Below are positions 18,526 through 26,491 of a stretch of 38,441 nt of DNA, piece by piece. The DNA is from an uncultured Bacteroidales bacterium (GTDB lineage Bacteria > Bacteroidota > Bacteroidia > Bacteroidales > Muribaculaceae). Position 1 is the stretch's first letter. Every line of letters begins with the position of its first letter. Where the stretch lies: positions 1 through 38,441 of the forward strand of contig CACYRK010000028.1 in the NCBI GenBank assembly GCA_902776835.1, written 5' to 3'. The notes under the pieces are model-generated. The model was not told the DNA's origin. It saw only the letters and a program-made list of their open reading frames with translations, and did no database searches. A program made the translations under genes and the position numbers.

Positions 18526-18533
18526 TAACTTTG
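18526..18533 (+). promoter_or_regulatory. -7 box of the endonuclease I-radC promoter
   Basis: TAACTTTG, a full -7 match, ends 20 nt before the ATG at 18554. The -33 element is not clear. The two divergent promoters overlap around the A/T-rich centre. Confidence 0.55.
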
Positions 18534-18553
18534 CCACATAAACACTACAAACT

Positions 18554-20242
18554 ATGAAAAAATCTACTCTAATAGCATTCTATACTGTGATGCTTGCGCT
18601 TGCCTTCACGTGGCAAAGCGCCGATGCCGACGTGCCCAGCGGATACTATAGCAGCCTGAACGGCAAGAGTGGCCAGGCGCTGAAAAATGCCGTGCACGAC
18701 CTGGCGATAAAGCACACTGTGCACAGTTACAGCAGTTTGTGGGGCTATTTCCGCGACACCGACCATATGCCGAGCGACGCTTCGCGCGTGTGGGACATGT
18801 ATAGCGACAAGACCTACTATTTCACCAGCAACGGCTACGGCTCGACCAGCGGCATGAACCGCGAGCACTCTCTGCCCAAGAGTTGGTGGGGCGGCTTGAC
18901 CAACGTGGCGGCTTATACCGACCTTAACCACCTGTATCCCAGCGATGCCGATGCCAACACCGCCAAACTTAACTGGCCGCTCGGCGAGGTGTCGACGGTG
19001 AGTTTCAATAACGGCGTGTCGCGCGTGGGTACTCCGAAGGCGGGCCAGGGTGGTGGCGCCAGCACGGTCTTTGAGCCGGACGACCGCTACAAGGGCGACT
19101 TTGCCCGCACCTATTTCTATATGGCCGCCTGCTACCAGGACCTGGTGTGGAAATACACCTTCATGCTCAGCAACAGCACATGGCTCACGCTCAACCAGTG
19201 GTCAATCGACCTGCTGCTGCGCTGGGCGCGACAGGATCCGGTGAGCGACAAGGAAAAGGCCCGCAACGATGCCGTGTATCGCTGCCAAAACAACCGCAAT
19301 CCCTTCATCGACAATCCCGAACTGATGGAATACATCTGGGGCGACCGCGCCGGCGATGTGTTTAACGTAGGAGCGGGCCAGGAGACCTATCAGGGCGATC
19401 CCGAACTGATTGTCCCCACCCAGGGCACGCAACTCGACTTCGGCCAGATTGGCCTCGGCAAGAGCGTGTCGCTGAAACTGTATGTGAAAGGCCTCGGGCT
19501 GACGCACAACTTGAGCATCACCATCTACCGTGACGACGCTGAGATGTTCACGAGTTCGGTGAGCCAGGTGGATCGCGCCATCGCCAACAGCGACGACGGC
19601 TATCCCGTCATCGTCACCTATACCCCCACCGCTGTGGGAACGCACCGCTCGCGCTTGGTGGTGAGCGACGGCGGCCTGGTGGGCAGCGTGGGCGTGGAAC
19701 TCAAGGGTACGTGCCTGCCGGCACCCAACCTTGCCACAGTCAAGGCTCTGCCGGCCCTGGAGGTTACCGACACCACTTATTTAGCCACTTGGCAACCGCT
19801 GAGCCAGGAAGTTGACTACTATGTGGTGAACCGCACTATCTACGACGAGAACAACAATAAGATTTCTACCGAGACCTTCACCACCGATGACGGCACGGAA
19901 AATATCATTCTGCTTGACCGAAACAGCACGCAGGCGCAGACCTACATCGTGCAGGCTTACCGCCTGGGCTACATGAGTCCTGAGTCGAACACCATCACTG
20001 TCGACGCCAGCGGCATCACCGGTGTGATGGCCGAGTTGCCCATGGCGTTGCTCAGCGCGCCTGGCGGCGTGATTGTGAAATGCGGCACCTCGCTGACCGA
20101 CGTGAGTATCTACACCATGACGGGCCAGTTGATGCGCCACCTGCCGCGCGTCGACAACGACATGTTCATCGCACTGCCACCGGGCGTGTACGTGCTCACG
20201 AGCCGCTCGGCACACCGTGCTACTAAACTGATTGTGTGGTAA
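18554..20242 (+). CDS. Secreted endonuclease I with type IX secretion C-terminal domain
   Basis: The product has 562 residues. Residues 1-25 are a signal peptide. Residues about 30-270 form the endonuclease I (EndA/NucM) domain. The His-metal finger is GMNREHSLPKSWW (100-112, catalytic H105), followed by TDLNHLYPSDADANTAKLNWPLGE, the typical metal-binding helix. Such enzymes cut DNA and RNA outside the cytoplasm, often for nutrient use. Residues about 285-400 look like a beta-sandwich (DFGQIGLGKSVSLKLYVKG ... VVSDGGLVGSVGVELKGTC), followed by a fibronectin III-like part. The last 75 residues (VSIYTMTGQLMRHL ... LPPGVYVLTS ... TKLIVW) match a type A sorting domain of the type IX system. So the protein should be exported to the surface or released. 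radC follows after 4 nt. Confidence 0.9.
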   Translation: MKKSTLIAFYTVMLALAFTWQSADADVPSGYYSSLNGKSGQALKNAVHDLAIKHTVHSYSSLWGYFRDTDHMPSDASRVWDMYSDKTYYFTSNGYGSTSGMNREHSLPKSWWGGLTNVAAYTDLNHLYPSDADANTAKLNWPLGEVSTVSFNNGVSRVGTPKAGQGGGASTVFEPDDRYKGDFARTYFYMAACYQDLVWKYTFMLSNSTWLTLNQWSIDLLLRWARQDPVSDKEKARNDAVYRCQNNRNPFIDNPELMEYIWGDRAGDVFNVGAGQETYQGDPELIVPTQGTQLDFGQIGLGKSVSLKLYVKGLGLTHNLSITIYRDDAEMFTSSVSQVDRAIANSDDGYPVIVTYTPTAVGTHRSRLVVSDGGLVGSVGVELKGTCLPAPNLATVKALPALEVTDTTYLATWQPLSQEVDYYVVNRTIYDENNNKISTETFTTDDGTENIILLDRNSTQAQTYIVQAYRLGYMSPESNTITVDASGITGVMAELPMALLSAPGGVIVKCGTSLTDVSIYTMTGQLMRHLPRVDNDMFIALPPGVYVLTSRSAHRATKLIVW

Positions 20243-20246
20243 GGCG

Positions 20247-20966
20247 ATGAACAACGACAGCCCCGTTTACGACGTCTCGTCGAGCGCACTCAAGGTGCAC
20301 ACCAACGAGGAGGACCGGCCGCGTGAGAAAGCGCTCAAGCACGGCTTTGACCACCTCACCATCCCCGAGTTGATGGCGATACTGCTGGGCAGCGGCACGC
20401 GCGGTGAGAATGTGGTGCAACTGTGCGACCGCATCATGCGCGACCACAATCACAAACTCTATGAGATAGCCCGCAAGGGCGTGAAGGGGTTGATGAAGTA
20501 CCGAGGGATAGGGCAGGTGAAGGCTATCGAAATCATGGCGGCGCTGGAAATTGCGCGCCGCTATCAACTCGAGAAGTACGAGCACCGGTTCCAGGTGACG
20601 TGCAGCCGCGATGCCTACAACTACCTCGGGCTGAAGATGCAAGATCTTGACCATGAGGAGTTTTGGGTGATGCTTCTCGACCGCAACAAGCATGTGCTGA
20701 GTTGCGAGCGTGTGAGCAGCGGCGGCACCAGCATGACCGTTGCCGACGTGAAGATGATTCTCAAGCCGGCCATCGAACAACTTGCCGACGGCATCATCAT
20801 CGCGCACAACCATCCCAGCGACAATCCGCACCCCAGCGCGCAGGACAACGCGCTCACCGCCAAGGTGAAGCGTGGCTGCGAGGCCCTGGACGTGCAACTG
20901 CTCGATCACATCATCGTGTGCCGCGGCGGCCTGTACTACAGTTACAACGATGACACGCGGCTATAG
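20247..20966 (+). CDS. radC: RadC family JAB-domain protein
   Basis: The product has 239 residues from ATG 20247; an in-frame TTG at 20232 overlaps the upstream stop and is rejected. The N-terminal half has a helix-hairpin-helix type segment (KGLMKYRGIGQVKAIEIMAALE). The C-terminal JAB domain has the metal motif H187-x-H189-x10-D200 in AHNHPSDNPHPSAQD. Despite the name, a role in DNA repair is not established, and the metalloprotease-like site has no known substrate. The gene follows endonuclease I by 4 nt, so both are in one transcript; a joint role is not shown. The stop TAG at 20964-20966 is the first TAG of a nonamer array. Confidence 0.95.
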   Translation: MNNDSPVYDVSSSALKVHTNEEDRPREKALKHGFDHLTIPELMAILLGSGTRGENVVQLCDRIMRDHNHKLYEIARKGVKGLMKYRGIGQVKAIEIMAALEIARRYQLEKYEHRFQVTCSRDAYNYLGLKMQDLDHEEFWVMLLDRNKHVLSCERVSSGGTSMTVADVKMILKPAIEQLADGIIIAHNHPSDNPHPSAQDNALTAKVKRGCEALDVQLLDHIIVCRGGLYYSYNDDTRL

Positions 20967-21021
20967 TTTTTCCTAGAGTTTCTAGTATTTCTAGAAGTTC
21001 TAGAGTTACTAGAAAATATAG
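20964..21021. repeat. Nonamer direct repeat, CTAG type (about 6 units), starting at the radC stop
   Basis: TAG occurs at 20964 (the radC stop codon), 20974, 20983, 20992, 21001, 21010 and 21019: spacing 10, then 9 five times. The unit is about CTAGAGTTT. It belongs with the array at 28791-28893. Confidence 0.85.
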
Positions 21022-21034
21022 TCAAGAGATAAAA

Positions 21035-21067
21035 TCAAGGCCGCTCGGGTTTTCCGGGCGGCCTTGA
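21035..21067 (-). terminator. Terminator of the ferredoxin oxidoreductase operon
   Basis: The 14 bp arms 21035-21048 and 21054-21067 (TCAAGGCCGC / GCGGCCTTGA outer part) pair with one G-T wobble. On the minus strand the stem is followed by TTTTAT. It lies between the convergent radC and korC genes. Confidence 0.8.
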
Positions 21068-21086
21068 ATATTGATGGTGTTGTCAA

Positions 21087-21623
21087 TTACTTGATCAGTG
21101 TCATACCTTTCTTGAGCGCTTCCTCGTTGAGGGGCAGCAGGTGCCAGTGGCGCTCGGGAAGGGTCTTCTTCAGAGCCTTCAGCACGCTCTCGATGGTCAC
21201 CATGGGGTTGACCTTAAGCATAGCGCCCAGCACAATCATGTTGAACGTCTTGCTGTTGTTCATCTCGATGGTTGCCTCGGTGGCATCGATGCGATACACA
21301 TTGATGTCGGTGCGTGTGGGAGGCGTGTGAATGCCGTAACTGTCGTAGATGAGCACGCCACCGGGTTTCACCTTGTCCTGGAACTTGTCGAGACTCTGCT
21401 GGTTGAGCACGACGGCCATGTCGTAAGCGTCGAGCGTAGGCGAACTGATGCGGTCGCTGCTCAAAATCACTGTCACGTTGGCTGTGCCACCGCGCTGTTC
21501 AGGTCCGTAACTGGGAAGCCAGGTTACTTCCTTGTCCTCCATAAGGCCCGAATAGGCCAGAGTCTTACCCATCGACAGGACGCCCTGTCCACCGAAACCG
21601 GCAATAACTATTTCTGCTTTCAT
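21087..21623 (-). CDS. korC: 2-oxoacid:ferredoxin oxidoreductase, gamma subunit
   Basis: The product has 178 residues from MKAEIVIAGFGGQGV; the longer frame (to 21650) overlaps korB and is rejected. The glycine-rich GFGGQGVLSMGKTLA and the GPEQRGGTANVTVILS segment mark the gamma subunit family. In this enzyme group the gamma subunit helps bind CoA. It is the last gene of a four-gene minus-strand operon (delta, alpha, beta, gamma). Starts and stops are 4 to 60 nt apart. The enzyme decarboxylates a 2-oxoacid to acyl-CoA with reduction of ferredoxin. Whether the substrate is 2-oxoglutarate or a branched-chain oxoacid cannot be settled from sequence. Confidence 0.9.
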   Translation of the reverse strand: MKAEIVIAGFGGQGVLSMGKTLAYSGLMEDKEVTWLPSYGPEQRGGTANVTVILSSDRISSPTLDAYDMAVVLNQQSLDKFQDKVKPGGVLIYDSYGIHTPPTRTDINVYRIDATEATIEMNNSKTFNMIVLGAMLKVNPMVTIESVLKALKKTLPERHWHLLPLNEEALKKGMTLIK

Positions 21624-21627
21624 GTGA

Positions 21628-22404
21628 TTATTCTTTTTTAGCGTCAACATCCTTCAAGTCACCCAGGGGGTACTTTGCAAACATATTCTCAACCATCCAG
21701 TTGTTAGCCTTTTCGGGCGTGAGTTTCCAACCGGTGTTGCAGGTGCTCACCACCTCGACCACCGAAGTTCCCTTGCCCTCCATGCTGTTGAGGAAAGCCT
21801 TCTTGATAGCGGCTTTGGTCTTGCGCACGTTGGCCGGGGTGTGCACGCTCTGGCGTGTCACATAGCGTGTGCCGTCGAGTTGTGCCAGCAGCGGAGTGAT
21901 GCTCAAGGGGTAGCCGTTCAGATCGGCGCGGCGGCCGTAGGGGCACGTAGCGGTCTTCTGTCCCAGCAGGGTGGTGGGAGCCATTTGTCCGCCGGTCATA
22001 CCGTAGATGGCATTGTTGATGAAGATGATGGCGATGCTCTCACCGCGGTTGCAACTGTGAATGCTCTCGGCGGTACCGATTGCGGCGAAGTCGCCGTCGC
22101 CCTGATAGGTGAACACCAGTTTGTCGGGCATGAGGCGCTTGGCTGCGGTAGCCATAGCCGTTGCGCGGCCGTGAGCGGCCTCGAGCCAGTCGATGTCGAT
22201 GTAATTGTAGGCAAACACTGAGCATCCCACGGGCGACACGCCGATGGCCTTCTCGGTCAGGCCCAGTTCTTCGATTACCTCAGCAACGAGTTTGTGCACG
22301 ACACCGTGGCTGCAGCCCGGGCAATAGTGCATGTGTGCATCGTTGAGCAACGCGGGTTTCTTGTATACCCGGTTCTCGGCTTTGATGATATCGTTATTTT
22401 CCAT
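21628..22404 (-). CDS. korB: 2-oxoacid:ferredoxin oxidoreductase, beta subunit (TPP-binding)
   Basis: The product has 258 residues. The N-terminal CPGCSHG (C28, C31) is the typical start of this subunit. The thiamine diphosphate and Mg2+ motif runs from YQGDGDFAAIG to INNAIYGMTGGQM. It does the decarboxylation step together with the alpha subunit. Length and lack of an extra cluster domain fit the four-subunit oxidoreductases, in which the iron-sulfur clusters are on the separate delta subunit encoded upstream. Confidence 0.93.
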   Translation of the reverse strand: MENNDIIKAENRVYKKPALLNDAHMHYCPGCSHGVVHKLVAEVIEELGLTEKAIGVSPVGCSVFAYNYIDIDWLEAAHGRATAMATAAKRLMPDKLVFTYQGDGDFAAIGTAESIHSCNRGESIAIIFINNAIYGMTGGQMAPTTLLGQKTATCPYGRRADLNGYPLSITPLLAQLDGTRYVTRQSVHTPANVRKTKAAIKKAFLNSMEGKGTSVVEVVSTCNTGWKLTPEKANNWMVENMFAKYPLGDLKDVDAKKE

Positions 22405-22413
22405 TATGGTCGA

Positions 22414-23496
22414 TTATTTAATAAGTTTATCCTTCAATGCGTTAAACATCTCCTCGGGCGAGGGCACGTTGCCACCGAGACGGTCGAAGTGCTCCACGGG
22501 CACCTTGCACTCTACGGCGAGTTTCACGTCCTCAATCATTTGTCCGGCAGCCAACTCAGGCACCAGGATGCCCTTGACGTGCTGTGCCACCTCGGCGATT
22601 TGCTTCGAGGGGAAGGGCCACAGAGTGATGGGACGAATCAGACCCACCTTGATGCCCTCGGCGGCGGCCATTTCCATGACCTTCATGGCGATGCGTGCCA
22701 TCGAGCCGAAAGCCACCATCAGGTAGTCGCAATCGTCGGTGTCGATGTGTTCGCAGCGCACCTCGTTCTTCTCAATCTCGCGATAGGTAGCCTGGAAGCG
22801 GTGGTTGTTGGCCTCCATCTTGTCGTCGTCGAGTTCGAGCGAGGTGATGATGTTCTTCGGACGCATGTCCTTGCGGCCCATGACAGCCCACGGGCACTGC
22901 TTGCGGATTTCCTCCTCGGTGCGGCGCGGACGCTGCTCAGGCAGCACGACCTTCTCCATCATCTGGCCCACAAGACCGTCGGCGAGGATGAGCGACACGC
23001 AGCGATACTTGAAGGCGAGGTCCCAACCCAGGGCCACAAAGTCGGCCATCTCCTGCACGCTTGCCGGAGCGAGCACGATGGGATGATAGTCGCCGTGTCC
23101 GCCGCCCTTGCAAGCCTGGAAATAGTCGGCCTGCGACGGGTGGATGGTGCCCAGACCTGGGCCGCCACGCATCACGTTGATCACCAGCGCGGGAACCTCG
23201 CTGGCGCACATGTAACTCATGCCCTCCTGCATCAGGCTGAAGCCCGGGCTGGAAGTAGATGTAAACACTGCCTTGCCGCACGAAGCGCCGGCATATACCA
23301 TATTGATAGCAGCCACCTCACTCTCGGCCTGGAGCACTACCATGCCTGTGGTCTCCCACGGCATTTCTTCCTCGAGTTTCTCCAGCACCTCGGACTGCGG
23401 GGTAATAGGATAGCCGAAATAGCCGTCGGCACCATAGCGAATTGCTGCCATGGCGAGAGCCTCATTACCCTTCATCAATGTCACTTTATCGTTCAT
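22414..23496 (-). CDS. korA: 2-oxoacid:ferredoxin oxidoreductase, alpha subunit (KorA/VorB-like)
   Basis: The product has 360 residues. It starts MNDKVTLMKGNEALAMAAIRYGADGYFGYPITPQSEV; the YPITPQSE segment is the signature of alpha subunits of this family. Further family parts are QAESEVAAINMVYGA-like (AESEVAAINMVYAG), TSSPGFSLMQEG, and RGGPGLGT. The C-terminal domain (from about 245) has DYLMVAFGSMARIAMKV and GLIRPITLWPFP. Related Bacteroidales proteins are often labelled 3-methyl-2-oxobutanoate dehydrogenase VorB or 2-oxoglutarate synthase KorA, so the symbol is provisional. It supplies acyl-CoA and reduced ferredoxin in anaerobic metabolism. Confidence 0.9.
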   Translation of the reverse strand: MNDKVTLMKGNEALAMAAIRYGADGYFGYPITPQSEVLEKLEEEMPWETTGMVVLQAESEVAAINMVYAGASCGKAVFTSTSSPGFSLMQEGMSYMCASEVPALVINVMRGGPGLGTIHPSQADYFQACKGGGHGDYHPIVLAPASVQEMADFVALGWDLAFKYRCVSLILADGLVGQMMEKVVLPEQRPRRTEEEIRKQCPWAVMGRKDMRPKNIITSLELDDDKMEANNHRFQATYREIEKNEVRCEHIDTDDCDYLMVAFGSMARIAMKVMEMAAAEGIKVGLIRPITLWPFPSKQIAEVAQHVKGILVPELAAGQMIEDVKLAVECKVPVEHFDRLGGNVPSPEEMFNALKDKLIK

Positions 23497-23556
23497 TTTG
23501 ATAGGTTTTATAAGATTAATCGGTTAATGAATTGCCACACCCGTGAGGGCATGAGT

Positions 23557-23787
23557 TTACTTCTCTACTACGCGATACACTTCGATACAAGCGTCGGGAC
23601 ATACCAGTGCACAACTTTGACAGCCGATGCATTTGTCAGGATTTGCCATGTAGGCAAAGTGGTAACCGCGATCATTTACTTCTTTCTGCATCAATCCCAG
23701 CACGTCGCAGGGGCATGCTACCACACACAGGTTGCAGCCTTTGCAACGCTCGGTATTGACCGTTACAGCGCCTCTAATTTTTGCCAT
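23557..23787 (-). CDS. korD: 2-oxoacid:ferredoxin oxidoreductase, delta subunit (2[4Fe-4S] ferredoxin)
   Basis: The product has 76 residues. Two cluster-binding motifs are complete: C15-x2-C18-x2-C21-x3-C25 and C53-x2-C56-x2-C59-x3-C63. It should pass electrons from the alpha/beta catalytic unit to free ferredoxin. It is the first gene of the operon and lies 35 nt downstream of a strong promoter. A free-standing ferredoxin is the alternative, but the location makes a subunit more likely. Confidence 0.92.
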   Translation of the reverse strand: MAKIRGAVTVNTERCKGCNLCVVACPCDVLGLMQKEVNDRGYHFAYMANPDKCIGCQSCALVCPDACIEVYRVVEK

Positions 23788-23822
23788 TCTTTTTTAATTT
23801 TATAGTTATTAGTTAAGTTTCG

Positions 23823-23853
23823 CAAAGGTACAAATTATCGCGCAATGCCACAA
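23823..23853 (-). promoter_or_regulatory. Promoter of the korDABC operon
   Basis: On the minus strand: TTG (complement of 23851-23853), 20 nt, TACCTTTG (complement of 23823-23830). It is a full consensus match, 36 nt before the korD start. Confidence 0.85.
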
Positions 23854-23949
23854 GAAAAACCCCGAAAAAAGTTATTACCACCAACAAAAATCACCTCACA
23901 TTTCCACAAAAACCGAGACAAAGCAGCAACGGAACGGCTGGGTCTGTCT

Positions 23950-23960
23950 CCCCCCCCCCC
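23950..23960. repeat. Homopolymer run of 11 C
   Basis: Eleven Cs in a row lie in the spacer upstream of the kor promoter (about 97 bp from its -33 element) and downstream of the 24088-25311 gene. The run is outside coding sequence. Confidence 0.9.
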
Positions 23961-24008
23961 GATGCCACAAAGCAGCCACACGGCGAAGTTACAACCTAGA
24001 TATTTCAG

Positions 24009-24057
24009 GGGGACTGTCCCAACGTTATCCTGACGGACAGACGTTGGGACAGTCCCC
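24009..24057 (-). terminator. Large inverted repeat after the cobalamin operon
   Basis: GGGGACTGTCCCAACGT 24009-24025 and ACGTTGGGACAGTCCCC 24041-24057 are perfect 17 bp inverted arms with a 15 nt loop. Each arm contains a smaller near-palindrome (GGGACTGTCCC). There is no T-run on either side, so termination is uncertain. The form is like a REP/BIME element. The remaining sequence between 23831 and 24087 holds no gene. Confidence 0.6.
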
Positions 24058-24087
24058 AAATCCCCATGTGCTTCGGCAGGCTGGGTG

Positions 24088-25311
24088 TTACTTGCCCAGG
24101 ATGATGTTGATGATGTCGTTCAGGTCGTTGCCGTCGGGGGTGCCGTCGCCGTTCACGTCGGCACGTCCGCCATAGTTGTCGGCCACGTCGGCACCTAATA
24201 GGATGTTGATCATGATGTTCAGGTCGATGGCGTCAACGTCGCCGTCGTCGTTCACGTCGCCGCGCTTATGCTCCACGGGCATCGGCTCATCGGGATGCAG
24301 GTCGATGGCGCCTTTCACCTCGGTGCTCGTCTCGCCTATCCAGCCCAGTTGTTGGTTGAGCGCCGTGTACACCTTGACGAAGTCGATATACGGCAGTTTG
24401 ACACGCTGGCCCTGCTCGTCGACGGCCCAGCCGATGTCGAAGCCCATGTTGCAAATCTCGCTGATGGAGTCGGTGAGCGCCTCCTCGTAATTGTAGTCGG
24501 GGCGGTTGTCGACGTAGCCCCAACCTTTGAAGTCCTGGACGAAGTTTTGTCCGCTGCCATCGTCCTCGAAGTTCTCGGGCAGCAGGGCGCCGCTGATGGT
24601 GATGGTTGGCTCGTCGACCCACTGCGGCCAGTAGGACTGCTTGTGGAACGAGTTTTGTGCGATGTATCCCTCGCTGGTGGTGCCCAGGTCGTGGTTGACG
24701 GCTGTCCAGCGGATGTGCTGGGTGTCGGAAAAAAATGGGTTTTGTGGCACGGGCACATGGCCTTCGTCGGGTCGATAGTAGGTGATTTCGTAGTGGTGGT
24801 AGGTGCTCTTGCTGCCGTATTCGCTGCCGGCGAGTTCATACCAGGGGTCGTCGGCCAGGCCGTTGCCGTTCACGTCGCGGCTCACCATCACTATTCCCGG
24901 CTCGCTGCTTCCGGCTGTCGCGCTGCCGGTTTGTGTGAAGGCGTTGCCGAAAATCTGCAGGTCGAGCGCGTCGGGCACGTTAACGATGGGATGGTCGAAG
25001 CCGAAGGTCACCGAACCGCCGTAGCCGCCCAGCGAAATCAGGCCGGGCTGGACGCTGAACGTAGAGTCGACCCACACCGTGCCGTCGAACATCTCGTAGG
25101 TCTCGTAGATGTAGCGTCCGGTGATGTTCCAAAGCACGCGTGCCAGCAGCGAGTCGAGGGGCTCGCCCTCGACATATTGTGGCGTGGTGTTGATAAACTG
25201 GCCGGGTGCCGGACTGTAGTCGAGCACGCGGGTGATATAGTTCTTGTTCTCGGCACCGGCCGTAAGAGCCATCAGTGCCATCAGTGCCAATAATATCCTA
25301 AATCGTCTCAT
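24088..25311 (-). CDS. Exported surface protein of the cobalamin locus with C-terminal dockerin-like repeats
   Basis: The product has 407 residues. Residues 1-20 are a signal peptide with a hydrophobic part built of ALM repeats and an AGA cleavage site; no lipobox cysteine. The main body (YITRVLDYSPAPGQFIN, ISLGGYGGSVTFGFDHPI, EPGIVMVSRDVNGNGLADDPWYELAGSEY, ATYHHYEITYYRPDE-like and FVKVYTALNQQLGWIGETSTEVKGAIDLH) resembles a Bacteroidales cell-surface protein family that I recall next to BtuB/BtuG-type genes. The tail (349-407) has two EF-hand-like dockerin repeats, DVNDDGDVDAIDLNIMINIL and DVNGDGTPDGNDLNDIINII. It is third after btuB and btuG, 34 bp from btuG, with a heptamer array filling the gap. 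A part in cobalamin capture is inferred from location. The body has no proven function. Confidence 0.82.
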   Translation of the reverse strand: MRRFRILLALMALMALTAGAENKNYITRVLDYSPAPGQFINTTPQYVEGEPLDSLLARVLWNITGRYIYETYEMFDGTVWVDSTFSVQPGLISLGGYGGSVTFGFDHPIVNVPDALDLQIFGNAFTQTGSATAGSSEPGIVMVSRDVNGNGLADDPWYELAGSEYGSKSTYHHYEITYYRPDEGHVPVPQNPFFSDTQHIRWTAVNHDLGTTSEGYIAQNSFHKQSYWPQWVDEPTITISGALLPENFEDDGSGQNFVQDFKGWGYVDNRPDYNYEEALTDSISEICNMGFDIGWAVDEQGQRVKLPYIDFVKVYTALNQQLGWIGETSTEVKGAIDLHPDEPMPVEHKRGDVNDDGDVDAIDLNIMINILLGADVADNYGGRADVNGDGTPDGNDLNDIINIILGK

Positions 25312-25320
25312 TATCTGAAA

Positions 25321-25348
25321 AATCTATAATCTATAATCTATAATCTTA
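25321..25348 (-). repeat. Heptamer direct repeat before the 24088-25311 gene (4 units)
   Basis: On the coding (minus) strand: TAAGATT then ATAGATT three times. The first unit contains the btuG stop codon TAA. The array ends 9 nt before the ATG and fills nearly the whole gap between the two genes. Confidence 0.9.
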
Positions 25349-26491
25349 TTCTTGGTCACCCAGGAATACAAAGTGCGCCGGGATGTCGCCGGTGAGCACG
25401 TCCCACTTTAGGTGCCCCGATCGGTCGAAGCAGTAGAGCCTGCCCGGCACTATGTAGTTCTTGGCGTCGGTAATGAGGATGTCCTTGGTGATGGGGTTCA
25501 CCGCCACGCCATAGGGGTGCTCAATCATCGCGTCGGTGCCATCGGTGATGAAGCGGTCGTTGACCACGGTCATTGTGGCGGTGTTGATGATGCGGTAACT
25601 GCTTTGGCGGTAGCCGTCGTCGGTGAGGCTGTACTCGTTGCTGATGGCATAAATCGAGTCGCCGTCCATCCACATGCTGCCCACGGGGCACGGCAGCGTG
25701 GCCATGATTCTGCGTCGCCGCAGGTCGTAGGCGGTGATGGTGCTCGACTTGTCGTAGTAGTCGCCGCGCGAGGTCACCCACAGCACTCCGCGTCGGTCGC
25801 AGGCGATATATTGCAGGTTCGGGGCGATGTCGATGCGCTCGACCTCGGTAAACGAGGCGATGTCGACCACCGAGACTGTGCGCTCGTAGCGGTTGGGCGT
25901 GTAGCCGCCCGAGTTGGCCACGTAAATCTTGTCGTCGACAATCTCCAGTCCGTCGGGCTGTCGTCCCACGATGCATCGCGCCACCACTTGCAGCGTGGCG
26001 GTGTCGATGCGCGCCACGTAGCCCTGCTGCACGTCCTTCTCGTCGAGCGACACCGGTCCGGCATAACTGGTGACGTAGGCGTAGCCGCCGGCAAACTTGA
26101 TGTAGCGGCAGTTGGGGATGTCGACCTGTCCGATGCGCTTGAGTGTGCGTCGGTCCATCACCTCGACCTTGTTCGAGCAGTTAATCACGGCGTAGAGCCG
26201 GTTGCCGTAGATGGCGATGTCGTTTCCCACGTCGCCCAGTTGCATCACCACGCCTCGGTTTTGCGCCACATAGGCGTTGCGGTAGTAGTGGGCGTTGGCG
26301 TAGTTGTAGAAGTCAATCGATGCCTTGTTGCTGTACATGTTGCCCTCGTTGAGCAGGTAGAATCCGCTCACGCTGGTGTACTCGGGCTCGGAGATGAACT
26401 CCACCTCGGGTACAAAGGCCACATCGTCGTCGCGACAGGCGGCGAGCAGGGCAGCCAGGGCCAGCAGCGGAAGCAATATTCTCGTTTTCAT
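25346..26491 (-). CDS. btuG: Surface lipoprotein beta-propeller, BtuG-like cobalamin-binding protein
   Basis: The product has 381 residues from ATG 26489-26491. The frame stays open further upstream, but this start gives a clean lipoprotein signal MKTRILLPLLALAALLAAC with the modified cysteine at C19, followed by RDDD, a likely surface-export signal. The start overlaps the btuB stop by one base (TGATG). The rest is made of about seven repeats with a YncE/quinoprotein-like pattern (NRLYAVINCSNKVEVMDRRT, GGYAYVTSYAG, DKIYVANSGGY, GVLWVTSRGDYY, DSIYAISNEYSL). That fits the seven-bladed propeller of BtuG, which binds vitamin B12 very tightly and hands it to BtuB at the outer membrane. The operon with btuB under a cobalamin riboswitch supports the call. 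Confidence 0.87.
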   Translation of the reverse strand: MKTRILLPLLALAALLAACRDDDVAFVPEVEFISEPEYTSVSGFYLLNEGNMYSNKASIDFYNYANAHYYRNAYVAQNRGVVMQLGDVGNDIAIYGNRLYAVINCSNKVEVMDRRTLKRIGQVDIPNCRYIKFAGGYAYVTSYAGPVSLDEKDVQQGYVARIDTATLQVVARCIVGRQPDGLEIVDDKIYVANSGGYTPNRYERTVSVVDIASFTEVERIDIAPNLQYIACDRRGVLWVTSRGDYYDKSSTITAYDLRRRRIMATLPCPVGSMWMDGDSIYAISNEYSLTDDGYRQSSYRIINTATMTVVNDRFITDGTDAMIEHPYGVAVNPITKDILITDAKNYIVPGRLYCFDRSGHLKWDVLTGDIPAHFVFLGDQE

